From Dyella_B sp036746095 (lineage in GTDB: Bacteria > Pseudomonadota > Gammaproteobacteria > Xanthomonadales > Rhodanobacteraceae), in contig NZ_DAIOEU010000010.1 of assembly GCF_036746095.1 (NCBI RefSeq), positions 47,949-111,948 on the forward strand: a DNA stretch of 64,000 nt. The letters are read 5' to 3'. The number at the start of each line of letters is the position of its first letter. The first letter of the stretch is position 1. Positions 18,737 to 28,800 of the stretch are shown one piece after another. Position numbers and translations under genes: made by a program. The notes below the pieces were generated by a model. It did not search any database, was not told the origin of the DNA, and saw only the letters and a program-made list of their open reading frames with translations.

Positions 18737-19276
18737 TTAGTCGTCTGCGGCTGGATCCATCCCAGGAAACAACACCTCAGTAAACCCGAACTTGGTGAAG
18801 TCGGTAATGCGCGAAGGATACAAGCGCCCGATCAGGTGATCGCATTCGTGTTGCACCACGCGCGCGTGAAAGCCATCCGCCGTGCGATCGATGCGTTCGC
18901 CTTTCGGATCGATGCCTTCGTAGCGGATCAGCGAATAGCGATTCACTGCACCACGCAGCCCTGGCACGGAAAGGCAACCTTCCCAGCCTTCTTCCATGTC
19001 TTGCGACAGCGGCGTGATGACCGGATTGAGCAGAATGGTTTGCGGCACCGGCGGTGCATCCGGATAACGCTCGGAGCTGTCGAAACCGAAAATCACCAGC
19101 TGCAGATCCACGCCGATCTGCGGCGCGGCCAGTCCAACGCCACCGGCTGCATGCATGGTTTCGAACATGTCGGCGATCAGCGCATCGAGCTCGGCGCTGC
19201 CGATCATGTTTTCGGGTACGGGTGGAGCAATGCGGAGCAGACGCGGGTCGCCCATCTTCAGAATCTCGCGGATCAT
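18737..19276 (-). CDS. def: peptide deformylase
   Basis: 179 residues from the ATG at 19276 (MIREILKMGDPRLL), the family-typical start; in-frame codons upstream do not match. Removes the N-formyl group from nascent proteins. All three PDF motifs are present: GVGLAAPQIG, EGCLSVPG and QHECDHLIGRLY, giving the metal-binding Cys and two His plus the catalytic Glu. Stands alone; not adjacent to fmt, so it may be a second def copy. Confidence 0.95.
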   Translation of the reverse strand: MIREILKMGDPRLLRIAPPVPENMIGSAELDALIADMFETMHAAGGVGLAAPQIGVDLQLVIFGFDSSERYPDAPPVPQTILLNPVITPLSQDMEEGWEGCLSVPGLRGAVNRYSLIRYEGIDPKGERIDRTADGFHARVVQHECDHLIGRLYPSRITDFTKFGFTEVLFPGMDPAADD

Positions 19277-19621
19277 GCCAACCTCACGCCGAAGCCCAGG
19301 AATGCTGTGATTAATTCTACGTAGGCAGCAAGTGTGAGGCATGAGCTATGCGTGAATCCATCGGGACAGTCCATCGCATGCCTGGAATGTGACCGCCCTA
19401 ACGCGCTGCAAAAAGCGCCCCGCTCGCCTTCCGTCCGCCGTCATCCCCGCCAGTACGGCGCATGATTTCGGCGTATCGGCTATTGACCCACGGCGCTGTC
19501 AGGACGAACCTAGGCGCCAACAGAAACCCCGCGCGGATCGGACGGTACTGTTTACCGCAGCCATGCTGCGCTGCCGGAGCCCTCTGCGTGGGCGGCATGA
19601 AGTCCTGACAGGAGAACTTTC
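19277..19621. other. 345-bp gap upstream of cstA
   Basis: Divergent promoter region for def and cstA. I see no ORF with a convincing ribosome site. A CGTCATCCCCGCCAGTACGG fragment near 19439 is a decayed family B repeat. ACAGGAGAAC gives the cstA ribosome site. A half-site TGTGA near 19387 lacks the second half of a CRP/Clp box. Confidence 0.4.
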
Positions 19622-21706
19622 ATGGCAACCCTCGCAATGAGGCCCGCCGGTATCGCCGGCAAGATCCTCTGGGCTTTGATCGCCGCCATCGGCGCCGCCT
19701 GCCTGGCGGTGATCGCCTTGCGCCGCGGCGAGCCGGTCAACGCCATCTGGCTGGTGGCTGCCGCGGTGGCGATTTTCCTGATCGGCTACCGCTTCTACGG
19801 TAAATTCATCGAGCATCGCGTGCTGCAGATGGATCCCGGCCGCGCGCCGCCGTCGGTGTTGCACAACGACGGGCTGGACTACGTACCGACCGACAAGTGG
19901 GTGGTGTTCGGCCACCACTTCGCTGCGATTGCCGGCGCCGGTCCGCTGGTGGGCCCGGTATTGGCGGCGCAGATGGGCTATCTGCCGGGCACCCTGTGGA
20001 TTCTGTTCGGTGTGGTGCTGGGTGGCGCGGTGCAAGATTTCATGGTGCTGGGCCTGTCGGTGCGGCGCGATGCCCGCTCGCTCGGGCACATGCTGCGCGA
20101 AGAACTGGGCGCACTGGCCGGCGTGGTGGCCATGTTCGGCCTGCTGGCGTTGATGATGATCGTGCTGGCGGTGCTGGCGCTGGTGGTGGTGAAGGCGCTG
20201 ACCCACAGTCCCTGGGGCACGTTCTCGGTGGCTTGCACGATTCCCATTGCGCTGTTGATGGGCGTGTACCTGCGCTGGCTGCGGCCCGGACGCATCCTGG
20301 AGGTATCGCTGATCGGCCTGGTATTGCTGCTGGGCTCCATCGCTTATGGCGCGCACATCGCGGCAACGCCGGAGCTGGCGCGCTGGTTCGACTTCGACGC
20401 CAGATCGCTGGCATGGCTGCTGATCATCTATGGCTTCGTCGCATCGGTATTGCCGGTGTGGCTGTTGCTGGCGCCGCGCGATTATCTGTCCACCTTTCTC
20501 AAGATCGGCACGATCCTGCTGCTGGCGATCGCGATCATCTTTGCCGCGCCGCAGTTGCAGTTGCCGGCGGTGTCGCGCTTCATCGATGGCACCGGCCCGG
20601 TGTTCCAGGGCCAGCTGTTCCCGTTCCTGTTCATCACCATCGCCTGCGGTTCGGTATCGGGCTGGCATTCGATCATCGCCTCGGGTACGACACCGAAGCT
20701 CCTGTCGAACGAAGGCGAAGCGCGCATGGTTGGGTACGGCGGCATGTTGATGGAAGCGTTCGTGGCGATCATGGCGTTGATCGCCGCGGCATCGCTGCAC
20801 CCAGGCGTGTACTTCGCCATGAACTCGCCATCGGCGGTAATCGGCACCACGGTAGAGCACGCTGCCAGCGTGATCAGCCAGTGGGGTTTCGTCGTCACGC
20901 CCGATGAGCTGGCGCGCACGGCGAAAGACATCGGCGAAACCAGCATCTTGAGCCGTGCCGGCGGCGCACCCACGCTGGCGGTCGGCATGGCGCAGCTGCT
21001 GCACAACATTCTTCCCGGCGAAGGCATGGTCGCGTTCTGGTACCACTACGCGATCCTGTTCGAAGCGCTGTTCATTCTCACCACGGTGGATGCCGGCACG
21101 CGCGTGGGTCGCTTCATGATCCAGGAGATTGCAGGCCTCGTGCATGAGCCGCTGAAGAGCACCGAATCATGGATCGGCAACGTGCTGGCCACCAGCATCT
21201 GCGTCGGCTTGTGGGGTTATTTCCTGTATCAGGGCGCGGTCGATCCGCTGGGCGGCATCAATACCTTGTGGCCATTGTTCGGCATCGCCAACCAGATGCT
21301 GGCGGCGATCGCGCTGATGCTGGCCACGGTGGTCACCGTAAAGCTAAAGCGCGAACGCTATGCGTGGGTGCCTGGCATTCCCGCGGCGTGGCTGGTGATC
21401 TGCACGCTTACGGCCGGCTTCGAGAAACTGACCGGCCCGATCAGCTTCACCGCCGCCGCGCAGAAATACCAGGACGCGATGGACGCCGGCAAATTGCTGG
21501 CGCCCGCCAAATCCTTGAACGAAATGCAGCGCATCATCACCAACAACAGCGTCGACGCCACGTTGACGGCTGTGTTCGTGCTACTGGTGCTGACGATGCT
21601 CGGTTTCAGCCTCTACGCAATCATGAAAGCCATGCGCAGCAGCGCGCCGACGGCGCACGAGGCGCCGCGTATCGCACTGGCCAGCGTGGCAAGCCGGAGC
21701 AGCTGA
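19622..21706 (+). CDS. cstA: CstA family carbon-starvation/peptide or pyruvate transporter
   Basis: 694 residues, about 16-18 membrane segments. Recognised by VFGHHFAAIAGAGPLVGPVLAAQMGYLPG-like sequence around residue 95-120 and by FITIACGSVSGWHS in the middle. The family imports peptides or pyruvate during carbon limitation. The small ybdD partner follows after three bases, which matches the conserved cstA-ybdD (yjiY-yjiX) pair. Which substrate is moved cannot be told. Confidence 0.95.
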   Translation: MATLAMRPAGIAGKILWALIAAIGAACLAVIALRRGEPVNAIWLVAAAVAIFLIGYRFYGKFIEHRVLQMDPGRAPPSVLHNDGLDYVPTDKWVVFGHHFAAIAGAGPLVGPVLAAQMGYLPGTLWILFGVVLGGAVQDFMVLGLSVRRDARSLGHMLREELGALAGVVAMFGLLALMMIVLAVLALVVVKALTHSPWGTFSVACTIPIALLMGVYLRWLRPGRILEVSLIGLVLLLGSIAYGAHIAATPELARWFDFDARSLAWLLIIYGFVASVLPVWLLLAPRDYLSTFLKIGTILLLAIAIIFAAPQLQLPAVSRFIDGTGPVFQGQLFPFLFITIACGSVSGWHSIIASGTTPKLLSNEGEARMVGYGGMLMEAFVAIMALIAAASLHPGVYFAMNSPSAVIGTTVEHAASVISQWGFVVTPDELARTAKDIGETSILSRAGGAPTLAVGMAQLLHNILPGEGMVAFWYHYAILFEALFILTTVDAGTRVGRFMIQEIAGLVHEPLKSTESWIGNVLATSICVGLWGYFLYQGAVDPLGGINTLWPLFGIANQMLAAIALMLATVVTVKLKRERYAWVPGIPAAWLVICTLTAGFEKLTGPISFTAAAQKYQDAMDAGKLLAPAKSLNEMQRIITNNSVDATLTAVFVLLVLTMLGFSLYAIMKAMRSSAPTAHEAPRIALASVASRSS

Positions 21707-21709
21707 GCC

Positions 21710-21898
21710 ATGACACTCCACCAATTTTGGCAGCGCCTGGTACAAACCGCCCGCTTGAGTTGCGGCGTGCCGGACTACGAGGTGTACGTGGCGCATCTGC
21801 GCGCCCATCATCCGGAACGCAAGATCCCCACCTACGCCGAGTTTTTCCGCGATCGGCAAACCGCGCGCTACAAGGGCACCGGCGGGCGCTGCTGCTGA
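21710..21898 (+). CDS. ybdD: YbdD/YjiX family small protein
   Basis: 62 residues with the family pattern GVPDYEVYVAHLRAHHP and Y-AEFFRDRQTARY, ending Cys-Cys. Members sit directly after CstA-type transporters and are thought to be needed for transport activity. Three-base gap from cstA implies co-translation. Followed by a strong terminator. Confidence 0.93.
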   Translation: MTLHQFWQRLVQTARLSCGVPDYEVYVAHLRAHHPERKIPTYAEFFRDRQTARYKGTGGRCC

Positions 21899-21924
21899 CC
21901 CTGCCTTTGGTCACGCTGGAAATA

Positions 21925-21962
21925 CAAGGCCATGTCCATATGAAGACATGGCCTTGTTTTAT
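21925..21962 (+). terminator. intrinsic terminator of cstA-ybdD
   Basis: CAAGGCCATGTC pairs perfectly with GACATGGCCTTG (12 bp, loop of 8) and is followed by TTTTATAT. Confidence 0.93.
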
Positions 21963-22006
21963 ATCTCCCATCGAACTTCTCGCGTCGTGGCCCTGGGTGT
22001 TCCCAC

Positions 22007-22492
22007 ATGACCAAGCCCGTTTCCGTCGTCGAAGCCCGGCACGTTTTTGGGCTGCGCCTCATCGCCGTGTACAAGGCGATCAAGGTGGTGTGCCTGATCT
22101 TCGTGGCCTTCGTGGCCTTCGGTCTGCACAAACCCGAAAATTTCGATCATCTGATGCACACGCTGGAGCACCTGTCGCTGCAGGACAGCAGCGGCATGCG
22201 CTGGCGGCTGGTCGGATTGCTGCAGAAATGGGGGCCCAGCAAGTTCATCGCCGTGGGCATCGCGGCGCTGGCCTATGCGGCAATCTTCGCGACGGAAGGC
22301 ACCGGTCTGTGGCTGCGCAAGCACTGGGCGGAATGGTTCACCGTGATCGCCACCGGCTCGCTGATTCCAGTGGAAGCCTATGAAATGTTCCACAAGTTCA
22401 ACTGGCTGAAACTGGGAGCATTGATCGGCAACATCGCGATCGTGATCTACCTGGTGCGTATTGCGATGCAACCTCACGGGCGCAAGCTTTAA
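22007..22492 (+). CDS. DUF2127 membrane protein, copy 1
   Basis: 161 residues with about four hydrophobic segments; LRLIAVYKAIKVVCLIFVAF at the N terminus and SLIPVEAYEMFHKF near the end are typical of DUF2127. Function unknown. It is one of a tandem pair with the next gene; the two proteins are colinear and share most residues, including an identical MTKPVS start and an identical EHLSLQDSSGMRW block. Confidence 0.85.
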   Translation: MTKPVSVVEARHVFGLRLIAVYKAIKVVCLIFVAFVAFGLHKPENFDHLMHTLEHLSLQDSSGMRWRLVGLLQKWGPSKFIAVGIAALAYAAIFATEGTGLWLRKHWAEWFTVIATGSLIPVEAYEMFHKFNWLKLGALIGNIAIVIYLVRIAMQPHGRKL

Positions 22493-22634
22493 GGCAACAC
22501 TGATCACGTATCGCCGACAGGCACCATGCGGCACCGTACGCAGAGCCGCGCCCCTACCTGCACATCGCCTTGCCGTAACGACCTGCGGTTAGACTTGTCC
22601 TTTTCACCCGAGCCACCGCCCTGGGCGTCCCCAC

Positions 22635-23123
22635 ATGACCAAGCCCGTTTCCGAGATCGAGGCCAGCCACAGCTTCGGCCTGCGCGTGATCGCCATCTAC
22701 GAGGTGATCAAGACGCTGTGCCTGCTCTGCGTGGCCTTCGTCGCGTTCGGCCTGCACCAGGAGCAGAACTTCGAGCGGCTGGTACACACGCTGGAACACC
22801 TGTCGCTGCAGGACAGCAGCGGCATGCGTTGGAGCCTGGTGCAATTGCTGCAGGAAATGGGGCCCAGCAAGTTCATGGCGATCGGCATCGTGGCCTTGGC
22901 CTATGCCGCCATCTTCGCGACCGAAGGCATCGGCCTGTGGTTGCGCAAGCACTGGGCGGAATGGTTCACCGTGATCGCCACGGCGTCGCTGATCCCCGTG
23001 GAAGCGTATGAGATGTTCCACAAATTCAGTTGGCTGAAACTGGGCGCATTGCTCGGCAATATCGCGATCGTGATCTACCTGGTCCGCATTGCGATGCAGC
23101 CGCATCGACGGAAAACCCCGTAG
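22635..23123 (+). CDS. DUF2127 membrane protein, copy 2
   Basis: 162 residues, paralogue of the preceding gene. The nucleotide identity extends about 15 bases upstream of both start codons (CCCTGGG-G-TCCCACATG), so promoter-proximal sequence was duplicated too. Differences concentrate in the 20 residues after the start and in the helix near QLLQEMGPSKFMA. No catalytic motif seen. The transcript likely ends in the family A repeat that follows. Confidence 0.85.
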   Translation: MTKPVSEIEASHSFGLRVIAIYEVIKTLCLLCVAFVAFGLHQEQNFERLVHTLEHLSLQDSSGMRWSLVQLLQEMGPSKFMAIGIVALAYAAIFATEGIGLWLRKHWAEWFTVIATASLIPVEAYEMFHKFSWLKLGALLGNIAIVIYLVRIAMQPHRRKTP

Positions 23124-23130
23124 CGCAGCT

Positions 23131-23194
23131 TCGCAGGCTCGAATGCAATCCCAGCTTTTTTGATACCTGATGCCGGGATTTCATCCCAGCCTAC
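23131..23194. repeat. dispersed repeat family A, copy 2
   Basis: The right arm at 23172-23194 differs from the first copy at one position (GCCGGGATTTCATCCCAGCC). The left arm (GCAATCCCAGC) is degenerate. It lies between the convergent DUF2127 and DMT transporter genes. Confidence 0.7.
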
Positions 23195-23200
23195 GAACAC

Positions 23201-24097
23201 CTACACCTCGTGATGGATCGCTTCGGCCGGCGGCTCGCGACGCGGCATCAATTCCACCAAATACATCGCCGCGAGCACCAATCCACCACCGCACAACATG
23301 CGCCAGGTGAGCACGTCGCTGCCGAATGCCACGGCAAAACCCGCGGCAAAAACCGGTTCGGTGGTCATCACGATGGCCGCGCGCGTCGCCGGCAAATGGG
23401 CTTGCGCCCAGGTCTGTATCAGCATCGCGCCGGCGCCGGCAATCAGCGCCATGTACAGCACGGCGATCCATGCACTGCGATCCGGCGGCAGGACCGGACC
23501 GCCGTGTCCGGCCGTAGCGAGCAGGCAAACCAATGCGATCATGCCCATCTGGACGGCAGACAAACCGAACGCCTCGTCCGCGCGCGACCAATGCCCCAGC
23601 GCCACGATGTGCAAGCCGTACAGCAACGCGGAAGCGAGTGTGAGCCAAACGCCGAGGTCCACGGAAAGACCGTTGAGCGAGAGCAGCGCCAGGCCAAACG
23701 TAGCCAGCGCGACCGCCAGCCACACCGTAACCGGCATGCGTTGGCGCAATAGCGCGGTGGCGAGTATCGGCGTGAACACCACATACATGCCGGTGACGAA
23801 GCCGCTGACGCTGGGCGAAATCAGTGACAGGCCCCAGGTCTGCAACAGCTGTCCGCAACCATACAGCGCGCCCAGCGCCATGCCGCGCAATAATTGCCGG
23901 CGTTCCAGCCGCGCGACGTGGCGATGGAACAGCGCGAACATGGCGATGGCGGCGACGGTGAAGCGCACGGCCAGGAAATCCGCCACCGGCATGCGATCGA
24001 CCACACCCTTGATCAGCACGAAGGTGGAGCCCCACACGGCTGTCATGACCAGCAGACCCACGGTCGCCAGCAAGCTGATACGCGATGTGCCGCTCAT
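23201..24097 (-). CDS. EamA/DMT-family exporter
   Basis: 298 residues from the ATG at 24097, which overlaps the stop of the glycosyltransferase gene (ATGA). Ten hydrophobic segments in two EamA repeats; AVWGSTFVLIKGVVDRMP at the N terminus is the usual DMT beginning. Members export amino acids, nucleosides or drugs; the substrate is not predictable here. Probably translated together with the upstream glycosyltransferase. Confidence 0.88.
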   Translation of the reverse strand: MSGTSRISLLATVGLLVMTAVWGSTFVLIKGVVDRMPVADFLAVRFTVAAIAMFALFHRHVARLERRQLLRGMALGALYGCGQLLQTWGLSLISPSVSGFVTGMYVVFTPILATALLRQRMPVTVWLAVALATFGLALLSLNGLSVDLGVWLTLASALLYGLHIVALGHWSRADEAFGLSAVQMGMIALVCLLATAGHGGPVLPPDRSAWIAVLYMALIAGAGAMLIQTWAQAHLPATRAAIVMTTEPVFAAGFAVAFGSDVLTWRMLCGGGLVLAAMYLVELMPRREPPAEAIHHEV

Positions 24098-24960
24098 CGA
24101 CGAGCAGCCCGCAACCACTGGCCTGGGACTTTCAGCAGGAACCGGCTCCAGATGCCCAGCCACACCACGGCGGCAGTGAGCGGATTGCGCGAGGCCGGAT
24201 CGAACTTGCGGAACCAGCGCCACATGCCGCGATGCTTGTGATAACTCACGAACACCGGACGATGCCGGCTCGATCCACCCTTGCCGTGCAGGACGCGCAC
24301 GTCGCCGGCAAGCAATACACGCCAGCCCGCATCGCGCACGCGGCGGCACAGATCGAGATCTTCGCAATGCAGGAAATATTTTTCGTCGAAACCGTGCAGC
24401 AGTTCGAATACGCGCAATGGCATCAGCATTACCGCGCCGGAGACGGCTTCGGCTTCGACCACCTGGTCCGGCACGCGCTGCGCATTCACGCCATCCTTGC
24501 GCCTGAGCAGCGTGGCAAGTGCGCGCCCGAGCACGGGATCACGCCGGAACGAGGCCGGATCGGGCACGCCTTGCGCATCGCAGACCACCGCACCCACCAG
24601 TCCGACTTTCTTTTCGCTGGCAAGGACATCAAGCAGGCGCTGCAAGGCATCCTGGGTGATCAGGCAATCCGGGTTGAGGATCAGCAGGGCCTCGCCATGC
24701 GCTTGCGCGGCAGCACGATTGATGGCCGGACCAAAGCCGAGGTTGGCGTGGTTGTAGATCACCTTGAAACGCGGATCGCTTTCGCGCGCACGGGCGACCG
24801 CTTGCGGCATGCTGTCCGAGGAGGCGTTGTCGATCAGCAGCACTTCGAGCGGCGTCGTGCATGCCAGCACGCTTTTGACGCAGTCGCGCAGACTCGGGCC
24901 GCTATCGGCCGAGACGATGATGACGCTGACTTGCGGTTTGACGGGATCGAGGGCGGACAT
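24094..24960 (-). CDS. family 2 glycosyltransferase
   Basis: 288 residues. GT-A fold visible from VSVIIVSADSGPSLRDC through LLIDNASSDS and the acceptor/metal motif ILNPDCLI. LHCEDLDLCRRVRDAGWRV is typical of the rhamnosyltransferase (WbbL-like) branch. It likely adds a sugar to a surface polysaccharide or lipid-linked glycan, but no glycan cluster surrounds it. A short C-terminal hydrophobic stretch (VWLGIWSRFLLKV) may associate it with the membrane. Confidence 0.88.
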   Translation of the reverse strand: MSALDPVKPQVSVIIVSADSGPSLRDCVKSVLACTTPLEVLLIDNASSDSMPQAVARARESDPRFKVIYNHANLGFGPAINRAAAQAHGEALLILNPDCLITQDALQRLLDVLASEKKVGLVGAVVCDAQGVPDPASFRRDPVLGRALATLLRRKDGVNAQRVPDQVVEAEAVSGAVMLMPLRVFELLHGFDEKYFLHCEDLDLCRRVRDAGWRVLLAGDVRVLHGKGGSSRHRPVFVSYHKHRGMWRWFRKFDPASRNPLTAAVVWLGIWSRFLLKVPGQWLRAARR

Positions 24961-25037
24961 GATCGGGCGGCGGGTTCCGAGTTTGCGGTCTTACGAAATC
25001 GAACGACTCTACGACGGACGGCGCAGGTTGCGTTAGC

Positions 25038-25080
25038 GCAGCATCACCCGGCGTTTTTCAAAAACGTCATCGGTGATGCT
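25038..25080. repeat. 43-nt near-perfect hairpin
   Basis: CAGCATCACC (25038) pairs with GGTGATGCTG; the interior CGTTTTT-C-AAAAACG pairs again. The resulting stem interrupts only at a few bases. Located in the 147-base gap between the membrane-protein gene and the glycosyltransferase gene, it may stop transcription or stabilise mRNA. Confidence 0.65.
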
Positions 25081-25107
25081 GCACTGGCCCTGCCTGCGAC
25101 GGTGCTG

Positions 25108-25896
25108 CTAGGACCTGTCGATCACATCCTGTCCCAGCACGTGCGACAGCGCCAACGGCGGCTGGTCCTCATCGCGGCTCAGCCACGCCTCGCCGGCATG
25201 CCATCCATACAGTCGCCAGCCACGCAAGCGATACGACCTGTCGTGGACGCGATCGTACAGCAGCACGCCGCGCCCGGCTGTCATCGACCACGCGAGCCAG
25301 CGCTCGCCGGGGGCGATGGAAACCTGTGGCTCGACCGGACCGACCTGCGTGTGTGCGCCGATGCGGCAATTATGTTCATCCAACATGTTTATATCGGCGG
25401 GAAGCTTTCGCGACGTACCATCCAGCGCGATCCAGCATGGCACCTGCAATTCGATCAGCGTATGGGCGGGACCGATCGGCGCCAGCGCCAATTCGTTCCA
25501 GTCGGGCGAGGCAACCGCGCCAGCGACGCTGCGCCGAGGTTTGTGATCCTGCCAGGATTCGAGCAGCACCAGCAGCGAAAATCCTGCCAATGCCGCCAGC
25601 GCGGTCAGGGTAAGGCCGAGGCCATGGTGGTCGAATGCGCGATAGGTGGCGAACAGCAAGCCGGCAAGGCCCCAACGCAAGCTACGCCGCAGCGCGTAGT
25701 GATAGCGCTGCAAGCGCGGCAACCGAATGACCTGGATGGTGGCCAACCCCAGCAGCAACGGCAGGCCGGCCCACCACGGCATCACGCCAAGCAACACTGC
25801 CCAGGCGATGGCCAGCAACCAGGGCGGCCATCGGTGTCCCGGTGCGGCAAACGTCAGCCGCACCACACCCTGGCGTTGCGGAACATGCGCATCCAC
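25108..25896 (-). CDS. hypothetical membrane protein overlapping purL
   Basis: 262 residues. The N-terminal half has four hydrophobic stretches (LLAIAWAVLLGVMPWWAGLP and others); the C-terminal half is a soluble beta-rich region with many Trp residues. No family recognised. It overlaps the 3' end of purL by 43 bases if started at the ATG at 25896, which has AGGA upstream; a GTG at 25863 would shorten the overlap. Overlap suggests co-transcription with purL. Confidence 0.6.
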   Translation of the reverse strand: MDAHVPQRQGVVRLTFAAPGHRWPPWLLAIAWAVLLGVMPWWAGLPLLLGLATIQVIRLPRLQRYHYALRRSLRWGLAGLLFATYRAFDHHGLGLTLTALAALAGFSLLVLLESWQDHKPRRSVAGAVASPDWNELALAPIGPAHTLIELQVPCWIALDGTSRKLPADINMLDEHNCRIGAHTQVGPVEPQVSIAPGERWLAWSMTAGRGVLLYDRVHDRSYRLRGWRLYGWHAGEAWLSRDEDQPPLALSHVLGQDVIDRS

Positions 25897-28800
25897 GGCG
25901 AATCCTCGCCCCAGTTATCCGGATGCCAGCTCATCTGCACGCTGCGGAACACACGTTCCGGATGCGGCATCAGGATCGTCACGCGCCCATCCGCCGCGGT
26001 GAAGCCCGCCAGGCCACCCGGCGAGCCGTTGGGATTGAGCGGATAGTGTTCGGTGGGCTTGCCGCGGTTGTCGACGAAACGCACCGCACTGCCGGACTTG
26101 GACGGACTGCAGGAGGCCGGGAACGCCACGCGGCCTTCGCCGTGCGCCACCACCACCGGAATGCGTGAGCCATGCATGCCCTTGAAGAAGATGCTGGGCG
26201 AATCCAGTACTTCGAGCGTGGCCAGGCGCGCTTCGTATTGTTCGGAGGCGTTGCGCAGGAACTTCGGCCAGTGCTGCGCATCGGGAATGATGTCTTTGAG
26301 CTGGCCCAGCATCTGGCAGCCGTTGCACACGCCCAGCGCGAACTTGCCGGCGTCGGCAAAGAACGCGCTGAATTCGGCGCGCAGCATCTCGTTGTAGAGA
26401 ATCGACGCCGCCCAGCCACGTCCCGCCCCAAGCACGTCGCCATAGGAAAAGCCGCCGCACGCGGCAAAGCCACGGAAATCGCCAAGCTTGATGCGACCGC
26501 TGGCGAGATCGGACATGTGCACATCGACCGCGTCGAAACCGGCACGCGTGAATGCCGCGGCCATTTCGACCTGGCCATTGACACCTTGCTCGCGCAGGAC
26601 CGCCACGCGCGGACGCGCTGCTTTGCCGATGTACGGCGCGGCGATGTCCTGGGCCGGATCAAAGGTCAGCTTCGGGCTGATGCCGGCATCGGCGTCGTCG
26701 ATGCGCCATTCCAGTTCGGCATCCGCATTCGCCGGGTTGTCGCGCAGGCGCTGCATCGCGTAGCTGGTTTCGTTCCATGCCTTGAACAGCTGCGTCCAGT
26801 TCCACTTGAACAACGTGTCCTTGTTGAGGAACAGCTTGATGCCAAGTTTTTCCTTTGGACGGCCGATGCGATTGCTCATGCCGGCCACGCCATGCTTGAT
26901 CAGCAGCGACTCGAACGCTTCGCGATTGGCCGCCGCCACTTGCATCACCGCGCCGAGTTCTTCGTTGAACAGCGAACGCAGCGTGGCTTCGGCCCAGCCA
27001 TCCAGGATGATTTCAAGGCCGCAACGGCCCGCGAAGGCCATTTCCAGCAGCGTCACGATGACGCCGCCGTCGGAACGGTCGTGATAGGCCAGCAGCATGC
27101 CTGCGCGGTTGGCTTCCTGCACCAGGTCGAACAGCGCTTTCAGGCGCTTGGCGTCATCCAGGTCCGGTGGTACGCCGCCGCCGCGATTGAACACTTGCGT
27201 AAGCGCGGAACCGCCGAGACGGTCGCGGCCTGCGCCAAGGTCGATCAGCCACAGGTCCGACTCGCCACGATCCAGGCGCAGCTGCGGCGTGAGCGTGCGG
27301 CGAACGTCGCTGACGCGCGCGAAACCGGTGATCACCAGCGACACTGGCGCCACCGTGCGTTGCGGCGTATCGCCGTCCTTCCACACGGTCTGCATCGAGA
27401 GCGAATCCTTGCCGACCGGAATGGAGATATCCAGTTCAGGGCACAACTCCATGCCCACGGCTTTCACCGCATCGAACAAGGCCGCGTCTTCGCCGGGATG
27501 GTTCACGGCGGCCATCCAGTTGGCGGAAAGGCGCACTTCGTTCAACTGATCGATCGGCGCCGCAGCGAGATTGGTGATCGCCTCGCCCACCGCCAGGCGC
27601 GCCGCGCCCGCGCTGTTGAGCAGCGCTACCGGCGCGCGCTCGGCCATCGCCATCGCTTCGCCCTGGTAGCCTTCGAAATCCAGCAGCGTGACCGCGCAAT
27701 CGGCCACCGGCACCTGCCACGGGCCAACCATTGGATCGCGCGAGCACAAGCCGCCCACGGTGCGATCGCCGATGGTGATCAGGAAGCTCTTGCTGCCCAC
27801 CGTCGGCAGGCGCAGCACGCGCATCAGCGCTTCGTCCATGCCGATGCCGCTGAGATCCGGCACCAGGTCGATGCGCGGCTTGATGTGCCGGGTATCGCGA
27901 TGCATCCGCGGCGCCTTGCCGAACAGCACGTCCATCGGCAGATCGATCACTTTCAGCTGGCGACGCGGGTCGGTCACGCGCAGCACGCGCTCTTCGGTGG
28001 CCGTGCCGACCACGGCATACGGACAACGCTCGCGTACGCAGAACGCTTCGAACTGCGGCAAGTGTTCCTGCGCGATCGCCAGCACGTAGCGCTCTTGCGA
28101 TTCGTTGCTCCATACCTGCATCGGCGACAGCGAAGGATCGTCGCACGGCACTTTCGACAGATCGATCTCGCCGCCCACGCCCGCATCGTTGAGCAATTCA
28201 GGAATAGCGTTGGACAAGCCGCCCGCGCCGACGTCATGAATGCTGACGATGGGATTGCGTTCGCCCAGCGACCAGCAGCTGTCGATCACTTGCTGGCAAC
28301 GACGCTCCATTTCGGCGTTGTCGCGCTGCACGGAAGCGAAGTCGAGTTCCGCGCTGGATGCACCGGACGCCATCGACGACGCGGCACCACCGCCCAGGCC
28401 GATCAGCATGGCCGGACCGCCCAGCACGATCACCGCATGGCCCGGCTGCAGCTCGCGCTTCTGCACGTGGTCGTTGCGGATGTTGGCGATACCGCCGGCG
28501 ATCATGATCGGCTTGTCGTAGCCGCGCCGCACGCCGGCTTCACCGGTTTCGTGCTCGTAGGTGCGGAAGTAGCCGCCGAGGCACGGGCGGCCGAATTCGT
28601 TGTTGAACGCCGCGGCGCCGAGCGGGCCATCGCGCATGATTTCGAACGCGCTGGCCATGCGTGGCGGCAATGGGCGTTCGAGTTCCCACGGCATCGGCGT
28701 GCCGGGAATGCGCAGGTCGGAGACGGAGAAACCGGTGAGGCCCGCTTTCGGCTTGGCGCCACGGCCGGTGGCGCCTTCGTCGCGGATCTCGCCGCCGGCG

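Noticed and set aside
19343..19621. CRP/Clp operator upstream of cstA
   Set aside because: Only one half-site (TGTGA) is visible; the second half is missing, so no claim is made although cAMP control of cstA is common.
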